Shown piece by piece: positions 54,981 to 64,000 of a stretch of DNA of 64,000 nt (the stretch's first letter is position 1; every line of letters begins with the position of its first letter). A model generated the notes under the pieces. It searched no databases. It was not told the DNA's origin and saw only the letters and a list, made by a program, of their open reading frames with translations. Position numbers and translations under genes: made by a program. The DNA comes from Tahibacter amnicola (lineage in GTDB: Bacteria; Pseudomonadota; Gammaproteobacteria; Xanthomonadales; Rhodanobacteraceae): the NCBI RefSeq assembly GCF_025398735.1, contig NZ_CP104694.1, positions 124,001 through 188,000 on the forward strand, written 5' to 3'.

Positions 54981-57044
54981 ATGCGTTCCCGCACCTTCCC
55001 CGGCGGCACCGCCGCCACGCTGGCCCTGGCGCTGGCGAGTCTTTTCACCACGGCGCAGGCGGCTACCGTGTCGCGCCTGACGCCACCGAGCGAACTCTTC
55101 GCCAGCGGCCAGGCCGCACCGGTCATCGCGCGCTTCCTGCCGGGGCAGCGTTTCGACCTGCAGGCCACCGTGCAGCCGGATCCAGGCCAGACCATTACCT
55201 CGTTCGAGTTTCGCGTCGACGGCAAGCTGGCATTGCAGCCGATCTACGCCGGCAGCCGCCTGATCTTCGACCCGCGTCCGACCCGTGCCCGCAAGGTCAC
55301 CGAAACGGGCCCGGCCGAGACGTGCATCAATCCGGATACCGGCAAGACCAAGGGTGGCTCAGGCTGCGTGCTGGTGGCAGGCCTGCCGTCCAACACCGCC
55401 GTCCTGACCGAGCGCGCCTATTCCACCGGCGTCGTGGGCGTGCACACCTTCACGGTCACGGCACGCCAGTCCAACGGCGCGGTGATCGAAGCGTCGGGCA
55501 ATTTCGAAATCGTGGACATCACTGCCGGCAACGGCCAGAAGGCCAAGAACATCATCCTGCTGGTGGGCGATGGCATGGGTTCATCGCACCGCACCGCCGC
55601 GCGCATCATGGCCAAGGGCTACGCCCAGGGCAAAGCCAAGGGCAAGCTGGCAATGGACACCTTCCCGGCGACGGCGATGGTGATGACGGCGTCGCTCAAC
55701 TCCATCGTCACGGACTCCGCCCCCGGCATGGCCAACTACGTGTCGGGCAACAAGGCCGCCAACAACGAAGAAGGCGTGTTCCCCGACGACACGCTCAATG
55801 CGTTCGACAACCCCCGCATCGAGTACCTGGCCGAATACCTGCACACGCTGCAGGGCAAATCGCTGGGCATCGTGACCACTTCCGACGTGTTCGACGCCAC
55901 GCCGGCCGCCAATGCGATCCATACGTCCTCGCGCGGCAACGGCACCGGTATCGTCGACCAGTACCTGGATGACCGTCATCTCACCGGCCTGACGGTGCTG
56001 ATGGGCGGCGGCCGCAAGTGGTTCCTGCCCAATGCCTCCGCCTCGACCAGCCCACAGCCGGTGAACGGTTCGCAGCGAGTGGCCAAGAACGACTACGTAC
56101 TGCCGGACGACCTCGTCGCCGGCTGGGGCGCCACCAAGGGCGCAATCGATCCGCAGCGCGACCTGATCGCCGACTTCCAGGCCGCCGGCTATCGCTACGC
56201 GCCGACAAAGTCCGCGCTGGACGCCGCGTTCGCGGGCCCGACGCCGGACAAGCTGCTGGGCCTGTTCGCGTATTCGAACATGAATGTCGCTTTCGACAAG
56301 ATCAACGGCCGCCGCGGCGACCGCAGCGTCGTCGACGCCTTCGGTTTTCCCGACCAACCCATGCTCGACGAGATGACCGATCGCGCCCTGCAGGTGCTGT
56401 CGAAGAATCCCAAGGGTTTTGTCGCCATGATCGAAGCGGCGTCGATCGACAAGCAGTCGCATCTGATGGATACGGACCGCTGGATCCTCGAAGTGCTCGA
56501 GTTCGACCGCGCCGTCGCGGTGGCGCAGCGCTTCGCCCGCGAACATCCCGACACCCTGGTGATCGTCACCGCAGATCACGAGTGCTCTGGCGCCGCGATT
56601 ATCGGTGCGGCCACCGCCACTGCCGCGCAGCTGCAGACCAAGCTGGACGGCGGCCAGAGCGTGGTCGGCGTATACGATGATGCGAAGTTTCCGAAGTACA
56701 CCCTGGCAGAGGACGGCTACCCGGTCTCCACCGTCGTCGATCACAAGATGCTGATCGGCTACGGTGCGAACGCCGACCGCTACGAGACCTGGCTGCCGAC
56801 CGCATTCCCGACCAAGGATTCGCAGCAGCCGTTCCCGCCGTCGCAGTCCCCGGCCAACCCCAACGTGCGCAACCAGGGCACCGGATTCCTGATCACCGGC
56901 CAGGTGCCGGGCGACCAGGCCGTGCACACGGCGACCGACATTCCGCTCTCGGCCTACGGCCGCGGCGCGATGCGGTTCGGTGGCACGATCGACAACACCG
57001 ACGTGTTCTTCCAGTTGGCCCGGATCGCCGTCAGCGGCGAGTAG
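54981..57044 (+). CDS. Secreted alkaline phosphatase with N-terminal extra domain
   Basis: ATG 54981 has GGAG 6 bases upstream (two earlier in-frame ATGs lack it) and gives 687 residues with a signal peptide ending in TTAQA. Residues ~25-180 form an Ig-like strand-rich domain absent from E. coli PhoA. The catalytic part carries LLVGDGMGSSH, the phospho-serine motif VTDSAPG, MIEAASIDKQSH, TADHECSG and TATDIPLSAYG, which supply the two zinc and one magnesium sites. It releases phosphate from monoesters outside the cytoplasm. A pho box was not identified. Confidence 0.92.
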   Translation: MRSRTFPGGTAATLALALASLFTTAQAATVSRLTPPSELFASGQAAPVIARFLPGQRFDLQATVQPDPGQTITSFEFRVDGKLALQPIYAGSRLIFDPRPTRARKVTETGPAETCINPDTGKTKGGSGCVLVAGLPSNTAVLTERAYSTGVVGVHTFTVTARQSNGAVIEASGNFEIVDITAGNGQKAKNIILLVGDGMGSSHRTAARIMAKGYAQGKAKGKLAMDTFPATAMVMTASLNSIVTDSAPGMANYVSGNKAANNEEGVFPDDTLNAFDNPRIEYLAEYLHTLQGKSLGIVTTSDVFDATPAANAIHTSSRGNGTGIVDQYLDDRHLTGLTVLMGGGRKWFLPNASASTSPQPVNGSQRVAKNDYVLPDDLVAGWGATKGAIDPQRDLIADFQAAGYRYAPTKSALDAAFAGPTPDKLLGLFAYSNMNVAFDKINGRRGDRSVVDAFGFPDQPMLDEMTDRALQVLSKNPKGFVAMIEAASIDKQSHLMDTDRWILEVLEFDRAVAVAQRFAREHPDTLVIVTADHECSGAAIIGAATATAAQLQTKLDGGQSVVGVYDDAKFPKYTLAEDGYPVSTVVDHKMLIGYGANADRYETWLPTAFPTKDSQQPFPPSQSPANPNVRNQGTGFLITGQVPGDQAVHTATDIPLSAYGRGAMRFGGTIDNTDVFFQLARIAVSGE

Positions 57045-57061
57045 ACCTCATCCGTGCAACA

Positions 57062-57085
57062 CGGCGCCGTCCCCGGACGGCGCCG
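57062..57085. terminator. Terminator hairpin shared by phosphatase and ppc genes
   Basis: CGGCGCCGTC (57062-57071) pairs with GACGGCGCCG (57076-57085) around a 4-base loop, followed by TTGTCGTTTCTG on the plus strand. It lies in the 63-bp convergent gap and can act in both directions. Confidence 0.65.
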
Positions 57086-57107
57086 TTGTCGTTTCTGTCA
57101 TGCGGAA

Positions 57108-59831
57108 TCAGCCGGTGTTCTGTACGCCGGCGGCGATGCCGTTGACGGTCGCCGCCAGAGCCTGGAACAGATCGCCTTCCGGCCGCTCGGCAGCGCGCCA
57201 TTTCGCCAGCAGATCCACCTGCAACAGGCTGATGGGATCGACGTAGGGATTGCGCAGTCGGATGGATTCCCGCAGGCGCCGGTCGCCCGCCAGCAGCGTG
57301 TCGGATTGTTTGAGATCCAGCACTGCCTGGCGCGTGCGCTCGAACTCCGCCGCGATCGGCGGATGGAACACCGCATGCAGCGGACCGGCGAGCAGGGAAT
57401 AGCGGGCGTAGATCGCCATGTCGCACTTGGCCAGCACCATCTCGATGTCGTCGATCAGCGTGGCGAAGAAGGGCCAGTCCGCCGCCATTTCACGCAGGGC
57501 GTCGCGGCCGTACCGTTCGATTCCGCGACACAGTCCGGTTCCCACGCCATACCAGGCCGTCAGCCCCGCGCGGTTCTGCGACCAGGCAAATACCCAGGGA
57601 ATGGCGCGCAACCGGTCGATGCCGCCGGCCCCGCCGCGGCGCGGCGGCCGCGAACCGATGCGCAACCGCTCGATCACGTCGATGGGCGTTGCTGCACGGA
57701 AATAGTCGGCAAAGCCTTCCGTCTCGTGCACCAGGGCCCGGTAGTGCAGCCGTGCCGCTTCGGCCATGGTGGAGGCCATTTCGCGCCAGGCGGTCTCGCG
57801 CGGCTCCGGCGGGCGCGGCCGCAGCGAAGCCCGCAACACGGCGCCGGTTGTTTGCTCCAGGTTGCGTAGCGCAATCGCCTTGATGCCGTACTTGCGATGG
57901 ATGACTTCACCCTGCTCGGTCAGGCGCAGGAATCCATCCACCGAACCGCGCGGCGCGGCCACCACCGCACGTTCAGTCTTGCCGCCGCCGCGGCTGATCG
58001 AACCGCCGCGGCCGTGAAAGAATGCGATACGCACGCCGGTGCGGCGCGCCAGTTCGGTCAGGATCACCTGGGTCCGCTGCAACGCCCAGCGCGAGGCGAA
58101 CAATCCCCCATCCTTGGCGCTGTCCGAATAGCCCAGCATGACGATCTGCCGGTCGCCACGTCGCGCCAGGTGTGCCCGGTACACCGGATCAGCGAAGAGT
58201 TCGGCCAGGACATCCGGCGCGGCCTGCAGATCGGCGACCGTTTCAAACAACGGCGCGACATCCAGCGGAACGACCCTCTGGGCGTCGACGCAGCCCGCGA
58301 TTTGCGCCAGCACCAGCACCGAGAGCACGTCGACCGCGCTGCGGTTCATGCTGATGATGTAGGGCCCGATGGCCGCCGCACCGTAACGCTGCTGCGCCTG
58401 GGCGACGGTGCGGAACACCGCAAGGCAGGGGTCATCCAACGGGGCCAGCGCGCCGCCGTCGCCCTGCAGCCGCTGCACCAGCCGCGTGCGACGCTCGTCC
58501 AGTGGGCGCGCCGTCCAGTCGTCGTCCTGGAGGATCCGGCCAACCGCTGCCTCGTGCACGCTCGACTCCTGGCGCAGATCCAGCGTCGCCAGGTGAAATC
58601 CGAAGGTGTCGATCCGCAGCAGCAGGCGCTGCACCGCCAGCCACCCGGCATGACGTCCGCCGTGGGTGAGCAGGCTGTCGGCCACCAGCGCGATATCGCC
58701 GCGGAACTCCGCCACATCCGCGTAGCCCCCCTCGCGTTCAGCCGCGGTAGCGGCCAGCCGGGCGGCAATCAATTCCAGCAACAGGCGATAGGGCATGTCC
58801 GCATAGCGCGACTTCTGCCGCGCGGCTGCTCGTGGCAGGCGCTCGCGATAGTCCGCTAGTCGTTGCAGGATTGCCGGATCGACCGCCACGCGGGAGCCGG
58901 ATTGGCTCAACAGGCGCTCCAGCTGCGACACCTCGCGCCGGTACGCCGCGATCACCTGTGCCCGCTGCGCCGCCAGTGTCGCCGCGATGGTGTCGGCACC
59001 CACGTTGGGATTGCCGTCCATGTCACCGCCCACCCAGGTGCCGAACCGCAGCAGCGTGGACAGGGGAATTGCCGGCTGACCCGCTTCGTCCAGCACGTCG
59101 CGCAGGACTTCGTAGAACACCGGCACCACCGCGTACAGCACGTCAGCCAGGAAATAGCTCACATGCTCGGTTTCGTCGGCGACCGTCGGCCGCTCGCTCG
59201 CCGCATCCGCGGTCTGCCACCCGGCCGTTAGCGCCAGGCGCATGCGCTCCTGGTCTGCGCGTCGCTCGGCCGGCGTGCGTTGCCGGTCGATATCCGCAAT
59301 CAACGCCTGTACCAGCGCCTGCTCCTTGTCCAGCAGCGATCGACGCACCGCTTCGGTCGGATGCGCCGTGAAGACCGGCTCGACCCGCATGCGCCCCAGC
59401 AACTGCGCCAGGTCCTCGGCGCTCACGCCCTCGCGCAGAAGTGCGCCGATCACGGCGCGCAGTCCGCCCGGCTGGGGCTCGGCTCCGGCGCGCTCGTAGT
59501 CGCGCCGCCGTCGGATCCGGTGTACACGCTCGGCCACATTGATGGCCTGGAAATAGGTCGAGAACGCCCGCGCCAGATCCGCCGCCCGGTGCTGCGTCTG
59601 CGCCAGCAGATCCGCCAGCGCCTCCACCGGCGCCCCCGCCTCCCGCCGCCCGATCGCCGCCGCCCGCACCCGCTCGACTTCCGCCAGGAATTCCGGCCCG
59701 AGCTGGTCAGCCAGGATTTCCCCGACCAGGGCGCCAATTCGCTTCACGTCCTCCCGCAGAGGCTGATCCACCTTGGGGAAATCCACCGCACGCAAGCCGG
59801 CCCCACCTTCGACAGACACTGACTGACCCAT
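57108..59831 (-). CDS. ppc: Phosphoenolpyruvate carboxylase
   Basis: Ppc carboxylates PEP to oxaloacetate and refills the TCA cycle. From ATG 59831 it has 907 residues (E. coli 883). The catalytic His motif VFTAHPTEAVRRS, LGYSDSAKDGG and the flexible loop FFHGRGGSISRGGGKTERA are present; the last two differ slightly from the most common forms. The C-terminus is QNTG, the conserved end of the enzyme. ATG 59846 is an equally possible start. The plus-strand frames here are shadows. Confidence 0.97.
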   Translation of the reverse strand: MGQSVSVEGGAGLRAVDFPKVDQPLREDVKRIGALVGEILADQLGPEFLAEVERVRAAAIGRREAGAPVEALADLLAQTQHRAADLARAFSTYFQAINVAERVHRIRRRRDYERAGAEPQPGGLRAVIGALLREGVSAEDLAQLLGRMRVEPVFTAHPTEAVRRSLLDKEQALVQALIADIDRQRTPAERRADQERMRLALTAGWQTADAASERPTVADETEHVSYFLADVLYAVVPVFYEVLRDVLDEAGQPAIPLSTLLRFGTWVGGDMDGNPNVGADTIAATLAAQRAQVIAAYRREVSQLERLLSQSGSRVAVDPAILQRLADYRERLPRAAARQKSRYADMPYRLLLELIAARLAATAAEREGGYADVAEFRGDIALVADSLLTHGGRHAGWLAVQRLLLRIDTFGFHLATLDLRQESSVHEAAVGRILQDDDWTARPLDERRTRLVQRLQGDGGALAPLDDPCLAVFRTVAQAQQRYGAAAIGPYIISMNRSAVDVLSVLVLAQIAGCVDAQRVVPLDVAPLFETVADLQAAPDVLAELFADPVYRAHLARRGDRQIVMLGYSDSAKDGGLFASRWALQRTQVILTELARRTGVRIAFFHGRGGSISRGGGKTERAVVAAPRGSVDGFLRLTEQGEVIHRKYGIKAIALRNLEQTTGAVLRASLRPRPPEPRETAWREMASTMAEAARLHYRALVHETEGFADYFRAATPIDVIERLRIGSRPPRRGGAGGIDRLRAIPWVFAWSQNRAGLTAWYGVGTGLCRGIERYGRDALREMAADWPFFATLIDDIEMVLAKCDMAIYARYSLLAGPLHAVFHPPIAAEFERTRQAVLDLKQSDTLLAGDRRLRESIRLRNPYVDPISLLQVDLLAKWRAAERPEGDLFQALAATVNGIAAGVQNTG

Positions 59832-59980
59832 AGCAGACGTTCCCATCCCATGATGCAGCGCAGCATGCAGTGTCAGCGGTGAAGGGGGTGGTGCCAATAG
59901 CGGATGGTTAGAACGGGAGCCGAGGCGCCGGCAGGCTGGGCAGGGACTGCATTGGCCATGACAACGCCGCCCGGCCCGCC

Positions 59981-60015
59981 TTCTGTAGGTTGGCGCTGAG
60001 CGCCAACCTACAGAA
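59981..60015. repeat. REP-like perfect palindrome
   Basis: TTCTGTAGGTTGGCGCT (59981-59997) and its exact reverse complement (59999-60015) are separated by one base, giving a 17-bp stem. It lies in the ppc-gshA intergenic gap and looks like an intergenic REP-type element. Confidence 0.7.
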
Positions 60016-60100
60016 CCGCAAGACGCGAGGAGTCGGTTGGGCGCAGGACGAGCGAAACGACTTGGCCTTTCGACGCCCCCCGCACACCATGACGCCGGGC

Positions 60101-60180
60101 GATGTCGGGCTTCGCTGCGCTCAGCGCCAACCTACGCAAAGACGGTTCTGCGCCTGGCGATGTCGGGCTTCAGCCCACCT
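60101..60180. repeat. Degenerate REP-like units
   Basis: GATGTCGGGCTTC occurs twice (60101-60113 and 60159-60171). Between them AGCGCCAACCTAC (60123-60135) repeats one arm of the palindrome upstream. The whole 59.9-60.2 kb gap therefore consists of related, partly decayed repeat units with no credible gene. Confidence 0.6.
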
Positions 60181-60203
60181 GCGAGAGCAAGGTGGCCCGT
60201 CCG

Positions 60204-61568
60204 TCAGTACGCGAACTCCTTGAACACCCGATCAATATTCCCCTGCCATTTGCCGTGAAAGAGTTCGAGCTTCCGCTCTGCGGGCGTCTGATTCGCCTGC
60301 GCAAACTCGATCAGCGGTTCAAGGAAGACGGCTTCGTCGGCACCCGAGCCATTGCGGCGGGCGCGGCGGGCGAGGCCGTGGCCGGCGATCTTCAGGGTTT
60401 CCAGCGCCAGCTCACGCACCGTTCCCTGGCGGAACGGCAACTTGAATCCGTGCCGCGGCACCCCGTCGCGCAGGGCGTGGCGTTCGGCGAGCGTGAAGTC
60501 CTTGACCAGATCCCACGCGGCATCCAGCGCGGCGTCGTCGTACAGCAGGCCGACCCACAGCGCCGGCAGCGCGCACAGACGGTTCCAGGGGCCGCCGTCG
60601 GCGCCGCGCATTTCCAGGTATCGCTTCAGGCGCACCTCGGGGAAGGCCGTGGTCATGTGATCGGCCCAATCCTTGAGCGTGGGTACCGCACCAGGCAGGG
60701 CTTCCAGCTTGCCATCGAGGAAGCGCTTGAATGACTGGCCGGCCAGGTCGACGTATTCACCGTCGCGATAGCTGAAATACATGGGCACATCGAGCAAATA
60801 GTCGACATAGCGCTCGTAGCCGAAGCCGTCTTCGAACACGAAGTCGAGCATGCCGGTGCGGTCCGGATCGGTGTCGGTCCACACGTTGGAACGGAAGCTC
60901 TGGAATCCGTTGGGCTTGCCGTCGGTGAAGGGCGAATCGGCGAAGAGCGCAGTCGCGATGGGCTGCAGCGCCAGCGAAACGCGGAATTTCTTCACCATGT
61001 CGGCTTCACTTCCGAAATCGAGGTTCACCTGCACGGTGCAGGTGCGGGTCATCATGTCCAGACCCAGGCCGCCCTTGAGGGGCATGTAGCGCCGCATGAT
61101 GGCGTAGCGCCCCTTGGGCATCCACGGCATTTCTTCACGTTTCCACTTTGGGTTAAAGCCCATGCCGAGAAAGCCCACGCCCAGTTCGTCGGCGACGGCC
61201 TTCACCTCGCGCAGATGGCAGGCCACCTCGCAGCAGGTGTCGTGAATCGTTTCCAGCGGCGCGCCGGAGAGTTCGAGCTGGCCGGCAGGCTCCAGCGTGA
61301 TCGACGCATCACCCCGACTGAGCGCAATCAACGTGCCCTTTTCGGTGACCGGCGCCCAGCCAAAGCGCGTGAGCCCCTGCAGCAGCGCGCCGATACCGCG
61401 CTCGCCCTCATAGGGGGGTGGCCGCAGGTCGTCCAGGCGGAAACCGAATTTCTCGTGCTCGGTGCCGATGCGCCATTGCGCGGACGGCCGCGCGCCCTCG
61501 GCGATGTACTCCACCAGCTGCTCGCGGCGCGTAACGGGGACTTCCTTGACGGCGCTGGGACCGGACAT
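60204..61568 (-). CDS. gshA: Glutamate-cysteine ligase (GCS2/plant type)
   Basis: This enzyme makes gamma-glutamylcysteine, the first step of glutathione synthesis. The 454 residues match the GCS2 family of alphaproteobacteria, xanthomonads and plants, not E. coli GshA. Typical segments are [11 protein letters not shown] near residue 33, [20 protein letters not shown] near residue 89, [20 protein letters not shown], and [15 protein letters not shown]. It supplies the glutathione needed by the frmA/frmB route, although it is not linked to it. The start follows the family. Confidence 0.96.
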   Translation of the reverse strand: MSGPSAVKEVPVTRREQLVEYIAEGARPSAQWRIGTEHEKFGFRLDDLRPPPYEGERGIGALLQGLTRFGWAPVTEKGTLIALSRGDASITLEPAGQLELSGAPLETIHDTCCEVACHLREVKAVADELGVGFLGMGFNPKWKREEMPWMPKGRYAIMRRYMPLKGGLGLDMMTRTCTVQVNLDFGSEADMVKKFRVSLALQPIATALFADSPFTDGKPNGFQSFRSNVWTDTDPDRTGMLDFVFEDGFGYERYVDYLLDVPMYFSYRDGEYVDLAGQSFKRFLDGKLEALPGAVPTLKDWADHMTTAFPEVRLKRYLEMRGADGGPWNRLCALPALWVGLLYDDAALDAAWDLVKDFTLAERHALRDGVPRHGFKLPFRQGTVRELALETLKIAGHGLARRARRNGSGADEAVFLEPLIEFAQANQTPAERKLELFHGKWQGNIDRVFKEFAY

Positions 61569-61680
61569 GCGTGTCTGCCTTTTTTCGAGTGCTGGTTCTA
61601 GGCGGGCCGAGTTGGGGGCGGGCCGGACAATTCAAAGGGGAGGCTTGCGCGACTTTGGTATAACCGAAAAACTGCCCCGC

Positions 61681-63264
61681 ATGCGACTGCCCACCCTTGT
61701 GTTCACTGTGCTGCTGACGTTATCGCCGGCGGCGAGTTCACGCGAACTGATTCGCGGAAACGGACCGGAACCGGCCACCCTCGACGTCCACCGCTGCCAG
61801 GAGGTGGCCTGCGGCAACCTGCTGCGCGATCTGTACGAGGGACTGGTCACCGAAGGTGCCGACGGCGCCATCATCGCCGGTGCCGCGCGATCCTGGCGAG
61901 TCTCAGACGATGGTCGCCAGTGGCAGTTCCGCCTGCGCGACGAACTGTGCTGGTCCAACGGTGAAGCGTTGACGGCGCAGGATTTCGTCGCCAGCCTGCG
62001 CCGCGCAGTGACGCCGCAGACCGCCGCTCCGATGGCGCAGCTGCTGCGGCCGATCGCCAATGCCTCGGCCATTCTGCGCGGCGAGGCCGCGCCCGAGTCG
62101 TTGGGCGTGACCGCGGTGGATGCGCACACGCTGCACATCAATCTCGACGAACCAGTCCCGTTGCTCGATCGCCTGGCCCTGCCGATCGCCATGCCTGTGT
62201 ACCTGCCCGCGATCGCCGTCCACGGCGTGGAACACACGCGCCCCGGCAGGCTGGTCGGCAACGGTGCGTACCGGCTTTCGGGCTGGACGCCGCATGCCAG
62301 CGTCGAGATGGAGAAAAATACTTTTTTCCACGCCGCGACAGACGTCGCCATCGCGCGCGTCCGCTATGTGGTGACCGAGGATGCCGGAAGCGAGCTGCAG
62401 CGGTTTCTCGCCGGCGACGTGCACATCACCGAGACGGTGCCGCCCAAGCCCTTGCCCGTGCTGCGCGCCCAGTTCGGCGAGCGCCTGCGCATCAGCCCCT
62501 ATGTCGGCAGCTTCTGGTTCGGACTGAACCTCACGCGCGAGCCGTTCCGCGACAATCCGGCCCTGCGCGAAGCACTCGTCCTGGCGGTGGACCGCGACAT
62601 CCTCACCCGCCACATCACCGGCCTGGGTGAACAACCGGCGTTTGGCATCGTTCCGCCGGGCACGCGCGGGCATGCGGCACCCGTGCTACCGATGGCGCAG
62701 CTGACCCCGGCGGCCCGCGTCGCGCGGGCGCGGGAGCGCTACGCTGCCGCGGGTTACTCGGCCGATCGGCCGGCACAGCTGGAGATCCGCTACAACACAT
62801 CCACCCTGCACCGGAAGCTCGCCCTGGCCGTCGCGGCCATGTGGCGGCAGACGCTCGGTGCCCAGGTGCGCCTGCGCAACGAGGAGTGGAAAGTGTTCGT
62901 GCAAAACCGGCGCGCACGCGTGATCACCCAGGTGTTCCGTGGCGGCTGGATCGCCGACGTGAACGATCCGCTGGATTTCCTCGCGACGTTTTCCGGACCG
63001 GACAATCCGCTCAATACCACGGGCTTTGCCGATCCCGAATTCGACGCCGCGCTGACGCGCGCCGCCCTCCTGCCTGACGGCACCGAGCGAACCGCGCTGC
63101 TGACTGCCGCCGAGGCGCGTGTGCTTTCGGCGCACGCCGTGGTGCCCTTGTACTTCTATTCGTCCAAGCATCTGGTCGATGACCGCCTGGAGGGTTTTGC
63201 AGGCAACCCGCTCGATCACCACGCCACGCGCTGGATGCGCTGGCGCGACGGGGAGGCGCCGTGA
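61681..63264 (+). CDS. Oligopeptide ABC transporter substrate-binding protein
   Basis: From ATG 61681 the product has 527 residues with a signal peptide (LVFTVLLTLSPAASS). It belongs to the SBP_bac_5 (OppA) family: NGPEPATLDVHRCQEVACGNLLRDLYEGL is the usual N-terminal lobe, WQFRLRDELCWSNGEALTAQDFVASLRR the conserved domain-I core and REALVLAVDRDIL the hinge region. No lipobox Cys is present, so the protein is soluble periplasmic. Its stop overlaps the permease start by one base (TGATG). Confidence 0.93.
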   Translation: MRLPTLVFTVLLTLSPAASSRELIRGNGPEPATLDVHRCQEVACGNLLRDLYEGLVTEGADGAIIAGAARSWRVSDDGRQWQFRLRDELCWSNGEALTAQDFVASLRRAVTPQTAAPMAQLLRPIANASAILRGEAAPESLGVTAVDAHTLHINLDEPVPLLDRLALPIAMPVYLPAIAVHGVEHTRPGRLVGNGAYRLSGWTPHASVEMEKNTFFHAATDVAIARVRYVVTEDAGSELQRFLAGDVHITETVPPKPLPVLRAQFGERLRISPYVGSFWFGLNLTREPFRDNPALREALVLAVDRDILTRHITGLGEQPAFGIVPPGTRGHAAPVLPMAQLTPAARVARARERYAAAGYSADRPAQLEIRYNTSTLHRKLALAVAAMWRQTLGAQVRLRNEEWKVFVQNRRARVITQVFRGGWIADVNDPLDFLATFSGPDNPLNTTGFADPEFDAALTRAALLPDGTERTALLTAAEARVLSAHAVVPLYFYSSKHLVDDRLEGFAGNPLDHHATRWMRWRDGEAP

Positions 63265-64000
63265 TGCGCTGGCTGGGGCTTTTCGCGACGCGCCTGGCCG
63301 GCGGCCTGTTGACCCTGTGGTTGCTGGTGACGCTGTGTTTTGCCCTGCTCCACGCCGCGCCGGGCGGTCCGTTCGACACGGAGAAGGCTGCACCGCCGGC
63401 AGTGCAAGCCCAGCTGGCGGCACGCTACCGGCTCGATCAGCCGCTGTCGCGGCAGTACCTGGCCTATCTCGGCGATCTCGCCCGCGGCGACCTGGGTCCC
63501 TCGTTCCAATACCCCGACTTCACCGTCAATGCCCTGATCGCGGCGAGCCTGCCCGTATCGGCAGGCCTGGGTGGCGCCGCGCTGCTGCTGGCGCTGCTGC
63601 TGGGTGTACCCATCGGCGTATTCGCGGCCGCGCACGAAGGCGGCCGTCTCGATCGCCTGCTGATGGCGTTGACGGCGACACTCAGCGCATTGCCGAAGTT
63701 CGTGCTGGCACCGATCCTGATCCTCCTGTTCGCGGTCACGCTGAAATGGCTGCCGGCCGGCGGATGGGTCGCCGGCGACTGGCGCTACCGGGTGTTGCCG
63801 ATCGTGGCACTGATGCTGCCCAACCTGGCCTGGTGCGCACGCCTCACGCGCGCCGGCGTGTGCGAGGCCCTGGGCAGCGAATGGGTCCGCGCGGCCCGCG
63901 GACGCGGCATCGGGCGGGCCCGGCTCCTGCTCGTTCACGCGCTGCCGGCGGCGTTGCTACCGGTAACGGCCTGGCTCAGTCCTGCCCTGATCGCAGTCAT
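63264..64000 (+). CDS. Oligopeptide ABC transporter permease (OppB-like), cut by right edge
   Basis: ATG 63264 overlaps the stop of the binding-protein gene. About 245 residues are visible: an N-terminal membrane helix (LAGGLLTLWLLVTLCFALLH), the family's PGGPFD turn and LDQPLSRQYLAYLGDLARGDLG segment, and further helices from about residue 92. The EAA-type loop RAARGRGIGRARLLLVHALP, which docks the ATPase, is present near the edge. OppC, OppD and OppF genes would be expected beyond the window. Confidence 0.93.
   Translation, partial: MRWLGLFATRLAGGLLTLWLLVTLCFALLHAAPGGPFDTEKAAPPAVQAQLAARYRLDQPLSRQYLAYLGDLARGDLGPSFQYPDFTVNALIAASLPVSAGLGGAALLLALLLGVPIGVFAAAHEGGRLDRLLMALTATLSALPKFVLAPILILLFAVTLKWLPAGGWVAGDWRYRVLPIVALMLPNLAWCARLTRAGVCEALGSEWVRAARGRGIGRARLLLVHALPAALLPVTAWLSPALIAV

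Overview
The window is about 64 kb of high-GC proteobacterial chromosome. A comF gene divergent from bioB-bioF-bioH-bioC, a bacterial-type ppc, a GCS2-type gshA, strong sigma-54 promoters and many secreted beta-sandwich proteins suggest a gammaproteobacterium of the Xanthomonadales (Lysobacter/Rhodanobacter relatives). That assignment is an inference from gene content and codon use. No rRNA, tRNA, CRISPR array, transposase or phage gene was seen.

Left part (1-25 kb), mostly core genes. From the left edge: a membrane-anchored protein cut by the edge, comF, and the biotin genes bioBFHC behind a TTGACA-type promoter. A MoxR AAA ATPase and its usual VWA (CoxE-like) partner follow, separated here by two opposite-strand genes: a YbaY-like lipoprotein and an orphan autotransporter-like passenger. 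Next come a BNR-repeat secreted protein coupled to tex, then mnmG. A non-coding stretch at 16.0-16.7 kb carries two excellent sigma-54 promoters. One drives a predicted ~215-nt structured, GGA-rich small RNA with its own terminator; the other drives a 66-residue protein. Further right are a Tyr/Trp-rich lipoprotein, pepN, a serine/threonine dehydratase, an EamA exporter, an overlapping trio (NTF2-like, tag, cytochrome b561) and an FHA-GGDEF cyclase.

Middle (25-51 kb), accessory secretome. A sortilin-like beta-propeller protein is followed by eight leftward genes over 22.5 kb with every gap under 50 bp. Read 5' to 3', they encode: a giant ~4,380-residue secreted protein; a thioredoxin-like protein without cysteines; a helical secreted protein; a 1,362-residue Ig-like protein ending in a Cys-rich segment and an HENQH (HExxH) motif; a small secreted protein; a CGYC DsbA-like oxidoreductase; an ankyrin-repeat protein; and a PAP2/vanadium-haloperoxidase-like enzyme. 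The giant is built of dozens of carboxypeptidase-regulatory/Cna-B-like beta-sandwiches. These are interrupted about every 700-830 residues by a distinct ~240-residue module, so the protein is a five-fold super-repeat. This cluster is the best candidate for an undescribed system: a cell-surface or extracellular assembly with its own disulfide/folding helpers and possible protease.

Right part (51-64 kb): formaldehyde detoxification (frmB, frmA), a standalone RNA ligase, a small secreted protein with a large alkaline phosphatase, ppc, a REP-like palindrome cluster, gshA, and the start of an oligopeptide ABC transporter running off the right edge.

Data-quality note: three reading frames (one in the VWA gene, two in the propeller gene) break at five-base homopolymers. 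In each case one extra base restores a family-like N-terminus, signal peptide or C-terminus, which points to indel errors in the assembly.
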